Source: Marinilactibacillus piezotolerans (GTDB lineage: Bacteria; Bacillota; Bacilli; Lactobacillales; Carnobacteriaceae_A). From it: 33,684 nucleotides of DNA. Position numbers and translations under genes: made by a program. A model generated the notes under the pieces. That model was not told where the DNA came from, made no database searches, and saw only the letters and a list, made by a program, of their open reading frames with translations. Of the stretch, positions 24,006-32,686 are shown piece by piece. How positions within the stretch are numbered: position 1 is the first letter of the stretch; the number at the start of each line of letters is the position of its first letter. The stretch is from assembly GCF_900114235.1 (NCBI RefSeq), contig NZ_FOSJ01000025.1, forward strand, positions 1-33,684, read 5' to 3'.

Positions 24006-25556
24006 ATGCCTAATCAGAGAATAGGATTAATTGACGTTGGTTCAAATACCATAAGACTGGTTATATTTGAAATAGATACCAGTCAGACCATTACAGAATT
24101 ACAGAATATTAAAACTCCAGCCAGACTAGTACAGTACCTGGATAAAGATCAAATAATGAAAAAAGAAGGAGTTGCCGTTTTACTTGAAGCCCTGGAAAGC
24201 TTTACAGAGATCGCTAGTCGTTATCACATTGAAACAATGATTTCTGTCGCAACTGCTGCTATTCGCCGTTCTAAAAATGCGCAAGATATATTAAGACTTG
24301 TAAAAGAAAAAACAGATTTAGATCTGAAAATACTCAATGAAGAAGAGGAAGCTTTCTTTGGAAACTATGCAGTACGCCATACAATGGGATTAAGCGATGG
24401 TGTCACGATCGATATTGGTGGTGGGAGTACCGAGTTAACACTATTTAAAGATAAACAAGTTGTGAATTCTCATAGTTTCCCGTTTGGTGTTGTCAGTTTA
24501 AAAGCACAATTTTTTGATGGAAAAGAACATAATGATAAAAAGGCAATTGAAAAAGCTGGAGAATGGGTACTAGAGCAGCTTTCTGCATTAGACTGGCTTT
24601 CCGGAGTTAAAGTACCTCTGATCGGTATCGGAGGTTCTGCCCGTAATATTGCCGACGTTTTCCAGCGTCAAACTAATTATCCAATTGCAGGTATCCATGA
24701 ATATACTATGAAAGAATCAGAACTAGTGCATACTTTTCAATTGTTAGCAGAAAGTTCTATGAAAGAACTTTCTAAACTCGATGGATTGAGTGAAGATCGT
24801 AAAGATATCATTATTCCGGCAGGTATAGTTTTTGTTCAGCTATTTCACTATATGGATTCTTCCGAATTTGCTCTAAGTACTCGCGGACTACGAGAAGGCT
24901 TGATAATTGATTATATAAACAGGACAAAGAAAACGCCATATGATTTGTACGGAGTCAAACGACAAACAATAGAAAGAATGTCGAAACGATACAATATAAG
25001 GGCTATAGGAGCCCACCAGCGAATTTTGCTTGCAGATCGCTTATTGAACCTTTTACAAGAAAAAAATATTATTTCCATAGATGAAGACAATCTGATTCTT
25101 GTCCATTATGCTGCATCTCTTTATAATCTCGGAAGCTATGTTGAAGATGACTCAAAATCTCAGCATACGTTTTATATTATTTCTAATAGTAATCTTCAAG
25201 GGTTTAGTCATAAAGACCGAGTTCGTTTAGCTTTAATGGCAAGCTATAAAAACCGCTCTCTATTTAATCAGTATATTAAGACTGTAGAGAATTGGTTCAG
25301 TGAAGAAGAAACTGAAACCCTGCTTCATTTGGGAAGTATTATAAAGTTTGCAGAAGCACTAAATGATTCCCATGTCAATATGGTTACAAATATCAAATTA
25401 ACTAGAATAAAAAATTCAGAAGACGAATTTGAATTAACGGTAACTTATAATGGAGATATCGTTTCAGAAAAATATCGTGCTAATAAACATAAGAATCACT
25501 TGGAACGCGTTCTCGGCGGTAACGTCCATATTATATTTAAAAGTGAATCAAAATAG
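24006..25556 (+). CDS. ppx: Exopolyphosphatase (Ppx/GppA family)
   Basis: Ppx releases phosphate from the ends of long polyphosphate; GppA-type members also act on pppGpp. The 516-residue protein has the ASKHA nucleotide-binding fold: GLIDVGSNTIRLVIFE (7-22), a SVATAAIRRSKN stretch, the DIGGGSTELT phosphate loop in the middle, and GIGGSARNIA. A C-terminal HD-like helical domain (about 310-516) follows. I start at ATG 24006 with AAAGGAGA upstream; a longer frame from 23928 has no site and an unlike N-terminus. It lies 33 bases before ppk, so one operon encodes both synthesis and breakdown of polyphosphate. Because of ppk, polyphosphate is the likely substrate. Confidence 0.93.
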   Translation: MPNQRIGLIDVGSNTIRLVIFEIDTSQTITELQNIKTPARLVQYLDKDQIMKKEGVAVLLEALESFTEIASRYHIETMISVATAAIRRSKNAQDILRLVKEKTDLDLKILNEEEEAFFGNYAVRHTMGLSDGVTIDIGGGSTELTLFKDKQVVNSHSFPFGVVSLKAQFFDGKEHNDKKAIEKAGEWVLEQLSALDWLSGVKVPLIGIGGSARNIADVFQRQTNYPIAGIHEYTMKESELVHTFQLLAESSMKELSKLDGLSEDRKDIIIPAGIVFVQLFHYMDSSEFALSTRGLREGLIIDYINRTKKTPYDLYGVKRQTIERMSKRYNIRAIGAHQRILLADRLLNLLQEKNIISIDEDNLILVHYAASLYNLGSYVEDDSKSQHTFYIISNSNLQGFSHKDRVRLALMASYKNRSLFNQYIKTVENWFSEEETETLLHLGSIIKFAEALNDSHVNMVTNIKLTRIKNSEDEFELTVTYNGDIVSEKYRANKHKNHLERVLGGNVHIIFKSESK

Positions 25557-25589
25557 AATTGATCGACTAAGCTATTCGGAGGGAATTTC

Positions 25590-27650
25590 ATGCAATATCA
25601 GTCAATTGATTTACACAATCCAAAATATTATCAGAACAGAGAATTATCATGGTTAGACTTTAACGAGCGTGTACTAGCAGAAGCAGAAGATTCAACAAAT
25701 CCTCTGCTTGAGAAATTAACTTTTCTTTCTATCGGCAGTTCAAATTCAGATGAATTTTTTAAAGTTCGAGTAGCCGGTCTCCAAGATCAGTTAAAACTCG
25801 GTGTAGATGAAACAGATACAAAAAAACAATGGAGTCCAGAAAAACAATTAGAAGAAATCTCAAAAAGAAATAAAGATATCGTACGTTATCAATATGATTT
25901 ATATAATCAGAAATTAGCAGAACTAGCAGAAAAAAATATTCTATTCAAACATATTGAAGATTTGAATGAATCGGAACTTCATCAAACTACAGCTATTTTC
26001 CGAAAACATATTAAGCCAGCAATTACACCCTTCGGAGTAGATGCTTATCGCCCTTTTCCTCATTTAAACGATGGGGTTATCCATTTGTTTGTGCGTTTGA
26101 AAAAGTCGGGCAGCCCTTTTATTGCAATATTACCAGTTCCTTTGCTTATAGAAAGATTCCATATTCTTGAAGAAAATGATAAAAAAATCATCTTATTCAC
26201 TGAAGAGATTCTCTTCAAATTTCTAAATGAGTTATTTACAGGTTATAATGTAGAGTACTCCTTTACTTTCCGTATCACCCGAAATGCTGATTTAGAGCTT
26301 AAAGAAGAAGGGGCAGATGACTTGCTTTCCGTCATTGAAGATTACCTTTTGAAACGAAAGAATGGAAGAGCTGTCCGACTGGAGGTTGATGTCAGAACAG
26401 CATCCTCTACATTTAAAGAGGATGTTACCTATTTAATGGAAGAACTTGACTTGTTAAAACGTGATGTTTATGAAATCAGCGGTCCTCTTGACCTAACTGT
26501 TCTATCCGATATCGCTTCACAGTTAAAGCCAACTCTTCTAACGGAATCGTTTCAAAAATTTACGCCTGAATATCCTAGCATTTTAAACAAACAAACCGTA
26601 TATGAGCTTTCTGAAAAACAAGATATTTTTCTGCATCATCCTTTTGATTCCTTTCAACCTGTAATCGATCTAGTCAGACAAGCAGTAGAAGATCCTAATA
26701 CAATTGCCATTAAACAGACTCTCTATAGAGTAAGTGACGAATCACCATTTATCGAAGCCTTGAAAAAAGCTGCTAGAAAAGATATTCAAGTTACTGTATT
26801 AGTTGAACTGAAGGCACGATTTGATGAAGCTAACAATGTTCACTGGGCCAAAGAGCTCGAGGAATCAGGTGCACATATCCTTTACGGGATTAAAAACTTG
26901 AAAACTCACAGCAAGGCTACCTTAATCGTAAAAAAAGATCATAGAGGCTTTAAAAGATATGCTCATTTGGGTACTGGAAATTATAATGAACAAACAGCAA
27001 GACTGTATACAGATATGGGTATTATTACAACTAATGAAAAACTGACACAAGATGTTGCAGATTTCTTTAATTACTTAAGCGGGTATTCAAAACAGCCTAT
27101 TTACAACTATTTACATGTCTCTCCATTTGAGATGAGAGATTCATTTATAGATAATATCGAAAAGGAGATTACTTTACACAAGCATTATGGAAATGGCCAC
27201 ATCATTGCAAAAATGAATTCTCTGACTGATAAAAAGATGATTATCAAACTATTTGAAGCGAGCCAAGCCGGTGTAAAAGTTGATTTGATTATTAGAGGCA
27301 TTTGCTGCTTAATTCCCGGTATACCAGGAGTCAGCGAAAACATAAAAGTGCATAGTATTGTTGGTCGTTTCCTGGAACACAGTCGCGTTTATTATTTTTA
27401 TCAAAACGGAAATAAAGAACTTTATCTTTCCTCAGCTGATATGATGACCAGAAATATGATTAAACGGGTAGAACTTGCATTTCCGATTATAGAAGAGAAA
27501 TGGAAAAAATATGTAATCAATATTCTAAAACTATATATGTATGACAATACAAAAGCCTGGATATTAGGAGCTGATGGCAGATATACTAAAGCAGTTCCGA
27601 ATAAAGCTAAACCAGTTTGTTCTCAGAATCAGTTAATAAATTACTTTTGA
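25590..27650 (+). CDS. ppk: Polyphosphate kinase 1
   Basis: Ppk1 builds polyphosphate from ATP reversibly. The 686 residues show the four-domain family form: an N-terminal helical domain (NRELSWLDFNERVL, 16-30; SSNSDEFFKVRVAGL, 50-64), a head domain, and two phospholipase D-like catalytic domains. His440 in KTHSKATL is the phosphorylated histidine, and His597 in LEHSRVYYF is the second catalytic one. HLGTGNYNE (459-467) and SSADMMTRNM (614-623) are also typical. The ATG at 25590 follows GGAGGG. No terminator is seen between ppk and the following lacI-type gene. Confidence 0.96.
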   Translation: MQYQSIDLHNPKYYQNRELSWLDFNERVLAEAEDSTNPLLEKLTFLSIGSSNSDEFFKVRVAGLQDQLKLGVDETDTKKQWSPEKQLEEISKRNKDIVRYQYDLYNQKLAELAEKNILFKHIEDLNESELHQTTAIFRKHIKPAITPFGVDAYRPFPHLNDGVIHLFVRLKKSGSPFIAILPVPLLIERFHILEENDKKIILFTEEILFKFLNELFTGYNVEYSFTFRITRNADLELKEEGADDLLSVIEDYLLKRKNGRAVRLEVDVRTASSTFKEDVTYLMEELDLLKRDVYEISGPLDLTVLSDIASQLKPTLLTESFQKFTPEYPSILNKQTVYELSEKQDIFLHHPFDSFQPVIDLVRQAVEDPNTIAIKQTLYRVSDESPFIEALKKAARKDIQVTVLVELKARFDEANNVHWAKELEESGAHILYGIKNLKTHSKATLIVKKDHRGFKRYAHLGTGNYNEQTARLYTDMGIITTNEKLTQDVADFFNYLSGYSKQPIYNYLHVSPFEMRDSFIDNIEKEITLHKHYGNGHIIAKMNSLTDKKMIIKLFEASQAGVKVDLIIRGICCLIPGIPGVSENIKVHSIVGRFLEHSRVYYFYQNGNKELYLSSADMMTRNMIKRVELAFPIIEEKWKKYVINILKLYMYDNTKAWILGADGRYTKAVPNKAKPVCSQNQLINYF

Positions 27651-27753
27651 CTCCTATATACTAAAAACTAATGTTTTATTCTGCATCACTTTTTTATACT
27701 ACTATACTGCTTTTTGAAATCTGTTATACTAGAAAAATAAAGGAGGTGTTAGA

Positions 27754-28734
27754 GTGCCTACGATTCAAGATATTGCCAAACTTGCAGGTGTCTCTTCAGC
27801 TACCGTTTCCCGGGTAATCAACTCAAATGGCTATGTAGGAGAAGAAACCCGTACTAGAGTTGAACAAGCTGTAAAAGAGTTAAACTATACTCCCAACCGT
27901 AATGCTCAATACCTAAGAAGAGGTTCTACAAAGAATCTCGGTATTATCAGTACCCAGTTCAATGAAACAGCTGTTGCACGTATAAACCCTTTCATTGAAC
28001 TTGCTCATGATGCTGGCTATACTTCTACTCTATTTGCCACTAATGGTAATAAACAGCGAGAGTTGGAAGCTTTTGATATGCTGAAATCTAAACAGCTTGA
28101 CGGCATCTTTTTAGTCTATCGAGCAAATGATTGGGAAATCTTAGAAGAATACGCAACTTATGGACCGATCGTAACTCTCCATAGTATAGATTCTAAAGCG
28201 ATTCCTTCTGTTTTTATTGACCATTATCAAGGTTACAAGATGACTCTAGATTATCTTTGGAGTATTGGACGCAGCAATATCCTCAACCTTTACAGTTCTA
28301 CTAACGGTCTCAATACAAAAAGAAGAATTAAAGCTTATGAAGATTTTTGTCAAGAGCATGATCTGACGCCACATGCATCAAAACCTTTTTTAGATATCAT
28401 ACGAACTGAACAGGCCGAAAATGTTGTAGAGTGGTTTCATAAGCAAAGAGTTAAACCGGAGGCAATTGTAGCCCATTCTGATACCATCGCGGCTATAGTG
28501 GTTTCCAGACTGAAAATACTGGGATACAGCATACCTGAAGATGTCGCAATTGTAGGGTTTGATAATCTTCAAATTAGTGATTTGATGAATATTACAACAA
28601 TCGATTATGCCATCGTTGAACAAGGAAAGAATGCTTGCAGACTATTACTTAATGTATTAGAAAAAAGAGATGATCCCTTATTTCATCTAGAATTCAAATT
28701 AATCGAACGAGAGACTACTAATAAATCACCCTAA
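27754..28734 (+). CDS. LacI/GalR-family transcriptional regulator
   Basis: The 326-residue protein has an N-terminal LacI helix-turn-helix (TIQDIAKLAGVSSATVSRVI, 3-22), a hinge helix region (about 45-60) and a periplasmic-binding-protein-like effector domain. IVGFDNLQISDLMN (near 270) is the usual C-terminal motif. It probably binds a sugar or derivative. No sugar transport or catabolic gene lies beside it, so its target is unknown; the nearest carbohydrate gene is far to the left. The start is GTG at 27754, seven bases after AGGAGG. An extended -10 (TGTTATACT) precedes it, in a region with repeated TATACTA. It converges on the metal transporter operon and shares its terminator. Confidence 0.9.
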   Translation: MPTIQDIAKLAGVSSATVSRVINSNGYVGEETRTRVEQAVKELNYTPNRNAQYLRRGSTKNLGIISTQFNETAVARINPFIELAHDAGYTSTLFATNGNKQRELEAFDMLKSKQLDGIFLVYRANDWEILEEYATYGPIVTLHSIDSKAIPSVFIDHYQGYKMTLDYLWSIGRSNILNLYSSTNGLNTKRRIKAYEDFCQEHDLTPHASKPFLDIIRTEQAENVVEWFHKQRVKPEAIVAHSDTIAAIVVSRLKILGYSIPEDVAIVGFDNLQISDLMNITTIDYAIVEQGKNACRLLLNVLEKRDDPLFHLEFKLIERETTNKSP

Positions 28735-28737
28735 TTA

Positions 28738-28786
28738 GAAAAAGGGATCACTGAACTGGTTTAACAACTTCAGTGATCCCTTTTTC
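28738..28786. terminator. Two-way terminator between lacI-type gene and metal ABC operon
   Basis: An 18-base perfect stem (28738-28755 with 28769-28786) with a 13-base loop; A-run left and T-run right. It ends the plus-strand regulator and the minus-strand transporter operon, whose stop codon lies three bases away. Confidence 0.92.
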
Positions 28787-28788
28787 TG

Positions 28789-29697
28789 TCAATAAACTTT
28801 TTTTATTTTCTCATTAAACTCTTTCTGTCTTTTTCGTCTGTTCAATGAATTTTGGATCAGTCCTTTTCTCGGCGAAAAAGTAAAAGCCAATAAGCAGACT
28901 ATTCCGGTAACAACAGCAATCATTCCTGCTATAGAACTATCAAATGCAAATGCCAGACGCACTCCGATAATGCTATTTACTGCAGCGAACAAAACCGTTA
29001 GTCCAATCATTTTCTTCAACTGATGAGTTAAAAGATAGGCCGTCAGTCCCGGACCAACCATGAAACCCACTACAAGAATAGACCCTACTGAATCATAGGC
29101 CCCTACAGCTGTCAGTGAGACTAATGTCATCAGTCCATAATAGATAAGAACTGGAGAAAACCCTACAGCTGCTGCAAAAGCAGCATCAAAAGTCGTAACT
29201 TTCAGCTCTTTATAGAACAAAGTAACAAATCCTACATTGACCAATAAAATAATCATCATAGTCACAAATGCTCTTGCGCCTATATCGATTCCAAAAACTG
29301 TCAGTCTTCTAAAAGGTGCAAATGCCAATTCACCCATTAAAACAGTATCCTGATCTAAATGAATGTCTCCGGTATAGCGGGTAATTAAAATGATAGCAAT
29401 ACTGAAAAATAATGGAAAAACTACTCCAATCGCTGCATCATCTCCTAATAACTTTGTATGTTGCAGTGTCTCTATTGCCCATACTGTAAAAACACCCATC
29501 AAGGTTGCTCCTACTATAAGAAATGGTGAGTTAAGATCTTGAGTAACGAAAAAGGCTAAGACGATTCCAAGTAATACGGTATGTGTGATCGCGTCTGATA
29601 CCATTGTTGTCCCTCGCAAAACTAGAAATACCCCGGGAAGTGCACAGGCAATGGAAACAACGACTGCAATCAATGTGATTTCAGTTATGATAGTCAT
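28789..29697 (-). CDS. Metal ABC transporter permease (second of two)
   Basis: A 302-residue ABC-3 family permease with about eight or nine hydrophobic helices. It carries the GATLMGVF and AFAAAVGFSP blocks of Mn/Zn importers (MntB/MntC, PsaC, TroC/TroD). It ends in a basic tail. Its ATG at 29697 overlaps the stop of the upstream permease in an ATGA, so the pair is translated together and probably forms a heterodimeric channel. Last gene of the operon. Confidence 0.9.
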   Translation of the reverse strand: MTIITEITLIAVVVSIACALPGVFLVLRGTTMVSDAITHTVLLGIVLAFFVTQDLNSPFLIVGATLMGVFTVWAIETLQHTKLLGDDAAIGVVFPLFFSIAIILITRYTGDIHLDQDTVLMGELAFAPFRRLTVFGIDIGARAFVTMMIILLVNVGFVTLFYKELKVTTFDAAFAAAVGFSPVLIYYGLMTLVSLTAVGAYDSVGSILVVGFMVGPGLTAYLLTHQLKKMIGLTVLFAAVNSIIGVRLAFAFDSSIAGMIAVVTGIVCLLAFTFSPRKGLIQNSLNRRKRQKEFNEKIKKVY

Positions 29698-30623
29698 TTT
29701 CCATGCTCCTTTTCTAATGATTTAATCTGTTTCATAAAATTTTTCTGCTGCTTTTTATGGATTGACCGTTTAACTATCATTCCTCTTTCTGGCGAAAAAA
29801 ACAAACTAAATATAACGAAAATGCTGAGTACCACAACAATAGACGGTCCAGTTGGAATTCTGTTTCCTATAGAACTGATTATTGTGCCTGATATCCCCGA
29901 AACAAAACCTATAGCTCCTGCTAACGGCAAAACAACACCTAGTTTATTAGACCATTGTCGAGCCGCAACAGAAGGTCCAATCAGTAATGCACTGACCAGA
30001 ATAACCCCGACCGACTCCAGTCCTAAAATAATCGTCAGTACAATCATCGTAGACATTAGAAACTCAATAAATTTACCAGAAAAACCAAGAGTTCTCCCAA
30101 AATCTGAATCAAAGGCGAATAATTTAAATTCCTTCCAGAAAACTATAACTAATAAAAATATAATTGTTCCGATAATAGCAATCAGACGAACATCCCGTAC
30201 TAGCATTGCACTTGCTTGGCCGAAAATAAAACTATCCAGTCCTGCTTGTTGTGCATTCGGACTGCCTTGTATATGGGTCATGATGACTAATCCCAATCCA
30301 AAAAAACTGGATAAAACTAATGACAAAGCACTATCGAATTTTACGGAAGACTTTTTACTCATTAATTGAATGATCGCTGTCGCAATTAATCCAGAAATCG
30401 TTGCACCAATTAACAATCCTGTCAGTTCTTTACTTTGAATAATTAAAAAACCAATTCCAATTCCTGGAAGCGCCGAATGACTCAAAGCATCTCCCAGTAA
30501 GCTTTCCTTTTTTAAAGTTGCATACGTACCAATCGCTCCACTTAACAAGCCTAAAAAACCTGTTCCCAATGCCACTATTTGAAAAGTGTAGTCCTTAAAC
30601 AATAAAGTAATCTGATCCCACAT
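29694..30623 (-). CDS. Metal ABC transporter permease (first of two)
   Basis: A 309-residue ABC-3 permease with many membrane helices; SLLGDALSHSALPGIGIGFL (about 37-56) is the family signature that contacts the ATPase. It overlaps the ATPase stop by one base (TAATG), with GGAGG in the ATPase end, and its own end overlaps the second permease by four bases. Together they form a TroCD/MntBC-like pair. Metal choice is inferred from the operon's binding protein and repressor, not from the permease. Confidence 0.9.
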   Translation of the reverse strand: MWDQITLLFKDYTFQIVALGTGFLGLLSGAIGTYATLKKESLLGDALSHSALPGIGIGFLIIQSKELTGLLIGATISGLIATAIIQLMSKKSSVKFDSALSLVLSSFFGLGLVIMTHIQGSPNAQQAGLDSFIFGQASAMLVRDVRLIAIIGTIIFLLVIVFWKEFKLFAFDSDFGRTLGFSGKFIEFLMSTMIVLTIILGLESVGVILVSALLIGPSVAARQWSNKLGVVLPLAGAIGFVSGISGTIISSIGNRIPTGPSIVVVLSIFVIFSLFFSPERGMIVKRSIHKKQQKNFMKQIKSLEKEHGK

Positions 30624-31378
30624 TACGTATCCTCCTCTTCTCCAAGGTTACGATCTTGTCGATATGTTTCTTCTATATTAGCTTTTGTGAATACTGATGA
30701 GACAGGTCCGCTATTTAATACTTCCTGATTGATAAAAATAACTTCATCAAAATACTCTTCGACTGTCTGCAAGTCATGATGAACGACGATGACCGTTTTA
30801 TTCTTCTTTGTCAACTCTTTTAACAAGTCCATAATAATATGCTCTGTTTTCATGTCTACTCCAGCTAATGGTTCGTCAAGCATATAAATTTCTGCTTCCT
30901 GAGCCAGTGCTCGGGCTAGAAAAACTCGTTGTCGCTGTCCTCCAGACAACTGGCTGATCTGTCTATTAGAAAAAGAAGGCATACCCACTTTAACTAACAT
31001 TTCTTTTGCTATATCTTTGTCTTTTTTCCTTGGACGTTTAAACCATCCCAAATGACCATAACGTCCCATCAGCACTACATCCAGTACCGTAGCAGGAAAA
31101 TCCCAGTCTACTGTACTATTTTGCGGTACATAAGCAATATGATTCTTAATCTCTTTATATTCTGATGACTGTTTGCCTACAAAATATTCAATCTGTCCTG
31201 TAACTGGTTTAATAAAATCCAATATTGTTTTGATAAGTGTAGATTTACCTGCTCCATTAGGTCCTACAATAGCGGTTAATTTTCCTTTTTTGAAAGCTAC
31301 TGAGGTATTCCATAAAACAGGTTTTGCATCGTAAGCTACTGTAAGTTGATGAATATCAATTGCTTTTTGTTCTTCCAT
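30623..31378 (-). CDS. Metal ABC transporter ATP-binding protein
   Basis: The 251-residue ATPase powers the importer. Walker A is GPNGAGKST (39-47), the Q-loop lies in YVPQNSTVDWDFP, the ABC signature is LSGGQRQR (144-151), Walker B is IYMLDEP (164-170) and the switch His lies in VVHHDLQTV. These features, including the DWDFP segment after the Q-loop, are typical of Mn/Zn-type systems such as MntA, TroB or ScaC. It starts at ATG 31378, 38 bases after the binding protein gene, and overlaps the next permease gene. Confidence 0.93.
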   Translation of the reverse strand: MEEQKAIDIHQLTVAYDAKPVLWNTSVAFKKGKLTAIVGPNGAGKSTLIKTILDFIKPVTGQIEYFVGKQSSEYKEIKNHIAYVPQNSTVDWDFPATVLDVVLMGRYGHLGWFKRPRKKDKDIAKEMLVKVGMPSFSNRQISQLSGGQRQRVFLARALAQEAEIYMLDEPLAGVDMKTEHIIMDLLKELTKKNKTVIVVHHDLQTVEEYFDEVIFINQEVLNSGPVSSVFTKANIEETYRQDRNLGEEEDT

Positions 31379-31416
31379 CTTAGGTTACCTTCTTTCTTCC
31401 TGCTTAACTTTATATT

Positions 31417-32367
31417 TTATTTCAGCGCATTCACAATAGTATCGATATTTGCTTTATACATTTTAATATACGTGTCTGCATCTTGTTCTCTATCGCCTAG
31501 AGCATCAGAATATAACTCTCCAGCATTCTCTAATTTTTGACCTCGGCTATTGACCGCTTCTATCAATGCTTCAATATTTCTGGACGAAACTGAACTTTCC
31601 ACAAAAACCGCTCCAATTTTCTGTTCAGCAATGAATTCGGCCAGTCCGCTGATATCTCCTGTACCAGCTTCTGTTTGAGTATTGACCCCTTGCAGTCCGA
31701 CTACTTCAAAGTTGAACTCTCTTCCAAAATATTGAAAGGCATCATGTGCAGTCACAAGATAGCGAGATTCCTCAGGTACTTCTTCAATTCGATCTTTGAT
31801 ATATTCAGATAAACTTGCCAGCTGAGCGATATAGGTTTGAACATTTTCTTCATAGTCAGCTGCATGCTTTGGATCATGTAATTTCAGTTGATTTGCCACA
31901 TACCTGGATGCATCAATCCAATTGTTCACGCTAAACCAAATATGAGGATCAAATTCTGAACTGTCTTCCCCTCCAACTTTTAAATACTGATTTTCAGGTA
32001 TACCTTCAGCAATCACAGTCGATGGTACTCCACGCTTTGAAAACTGTTCGAACATCTCGATAAATTGAGCTTCCAGGTGAAGACCGTTATAGACAATCAT
32101 GTCAGCTTCATCAAGCGTATAAACATCTGAAGCTGAAGGTTTGTAAGTATGAGGATCTACTCCTGGTCCCATCAGACCTGTAACTTGAACATGGTCACCA
32201 CCAATATTATTGACTAGGTCAGTGATCATAGTGGTTGTAGCTACAATATTGATTGGCTCTTCTTTATCAGAAGTATCAAAAACTCCTGAGTCTGTTCTGT
32301 TTATATTCGAACATGCTGGTAATATTAATACTCCACAGAAAATGATTAAACCTAATATCTTTTTCAT
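31417..32367 (-). CDS. Metal-binding lipoprotein of the ABC importer (TroA/PsaA type)
   Basis: The 316-residue solute-binding protein delivers the metal to the permeases. It is a lipoprotein: signal peptide 1-18 and lipobox LPAC with Cys19. It has the cluster A-I (Mn/Zn/Fe) fold. Metal ligands can be read by analogy to PsaA: His73 (DPHTYKPS), His142 (DPHIWFS), Glu233 (TQTEAGT) and Asp288 (YSDALG). Two His, a Glu and an Asp fit manganese better than zinc, which usually uses three histidines and a His-rich loop; no such loop is present. I use the ATG at 32367; a GTG 33 bases upstream lies before a GAGAGAG sequence that may be the ribosome site. First gene of the operon, divergent from a DtxR-type repressor. 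Confidence 0.92.
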   Translation of the reverse strand: MKKILGLIIFCGVLILPACSNINRTDSGVFDTSDKEEPINIVATTTMITDLVNNIGGDHVQVTGLMGPGVDPHTYKPSASDVYTLDEADMIVYNGLHLEAQFIEMFEQFSKRGVPSTVIAEGIPENQYLKVGGEDSSEFDPHIWFSVNNWIDASRYVANQLKLHDPKHAADYEENVQTYIAQLASLSEYIKDRIEEVPEESRYLVTAHDAFQYFGREFNFEVVGLQGVNTQTEAGTGDISGLAEFIAEQKIGAVFVESSVSSRNIEALIEAVNSRGQKLENAGELYSDALGDREQDADTYIKMYKANIDTIVNALK

Positions 32368-32414
32368 AGTTATCTGCACTCTCTCTAATATAAAATTCAC
32401 TTTTAATTATTTTT

Positions 32415-32443
32415 AGCATACCCTAAAAATAAATTTAAGTAAA
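32415..32443 (-). promoter_or_regulatory. Promoter of the metal ABC operon
   Basis: TTTACT (32438-32443) and TATGCT (32415-32420) on the minus strand, 17 bases apart, each four of six from consensus. It is 48 bases before the binding protein start. Confidence 0.5.
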
Positions 32444-32451
32444 CTATATAA
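32432..32451. promoter_or_regulatory. Possible SloR/ScaR-type operator
   Basis: AATTTAAGTAAACTATATAA agrees at 13 of 20 positions with the ScaR/SloR-type site as I recall it (AAATTAAGTCAAGTTAATTT). It covers the -35 of the metal transporter promoter, the place expected for repression by the adjacent regulator. Confidence 0.4.
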
Positions 32452-32686
32452 TGATGGATTCTTTTATCGTCTCTTTAAAGGCACAGAAATTTGAAAAGAT
32501 ATTTGTTTGTTTTGACCTTAGTGCGTTATAATGATCGTGCTTAGTAGTTTTATCTCCTTGCGATAGAACTATAAAAAATATAAAATATAATTTCTGCGAC
32601 CGATTTATAGTATACCTGAATCATTTATTATCTAGAATTGTATCGCGCTTATTGATTAAACAAAGACTGTATAAGGAGTAACATCC

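Larger units (their letters stand above)
32368..32686. other. Divergent control region between metal importer and repressor
   Basis: This 319-base gap holds the importer promoter with a repressor-like site on its left side. On its right side it holds a plus-strand TATAAT (32529-32534) some 150 bases before the repressor gene. The leader after that -10 contains a 9-pair hairpin (32546-32554 with 32562-32570, one G-U) and an 8-base perfect inverted repeat (32568-32575 with 32604-32611). No reading frame is convincing. It does not resemble the yybP-ykoY manganese riboswitch. Confidence 0.45.
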
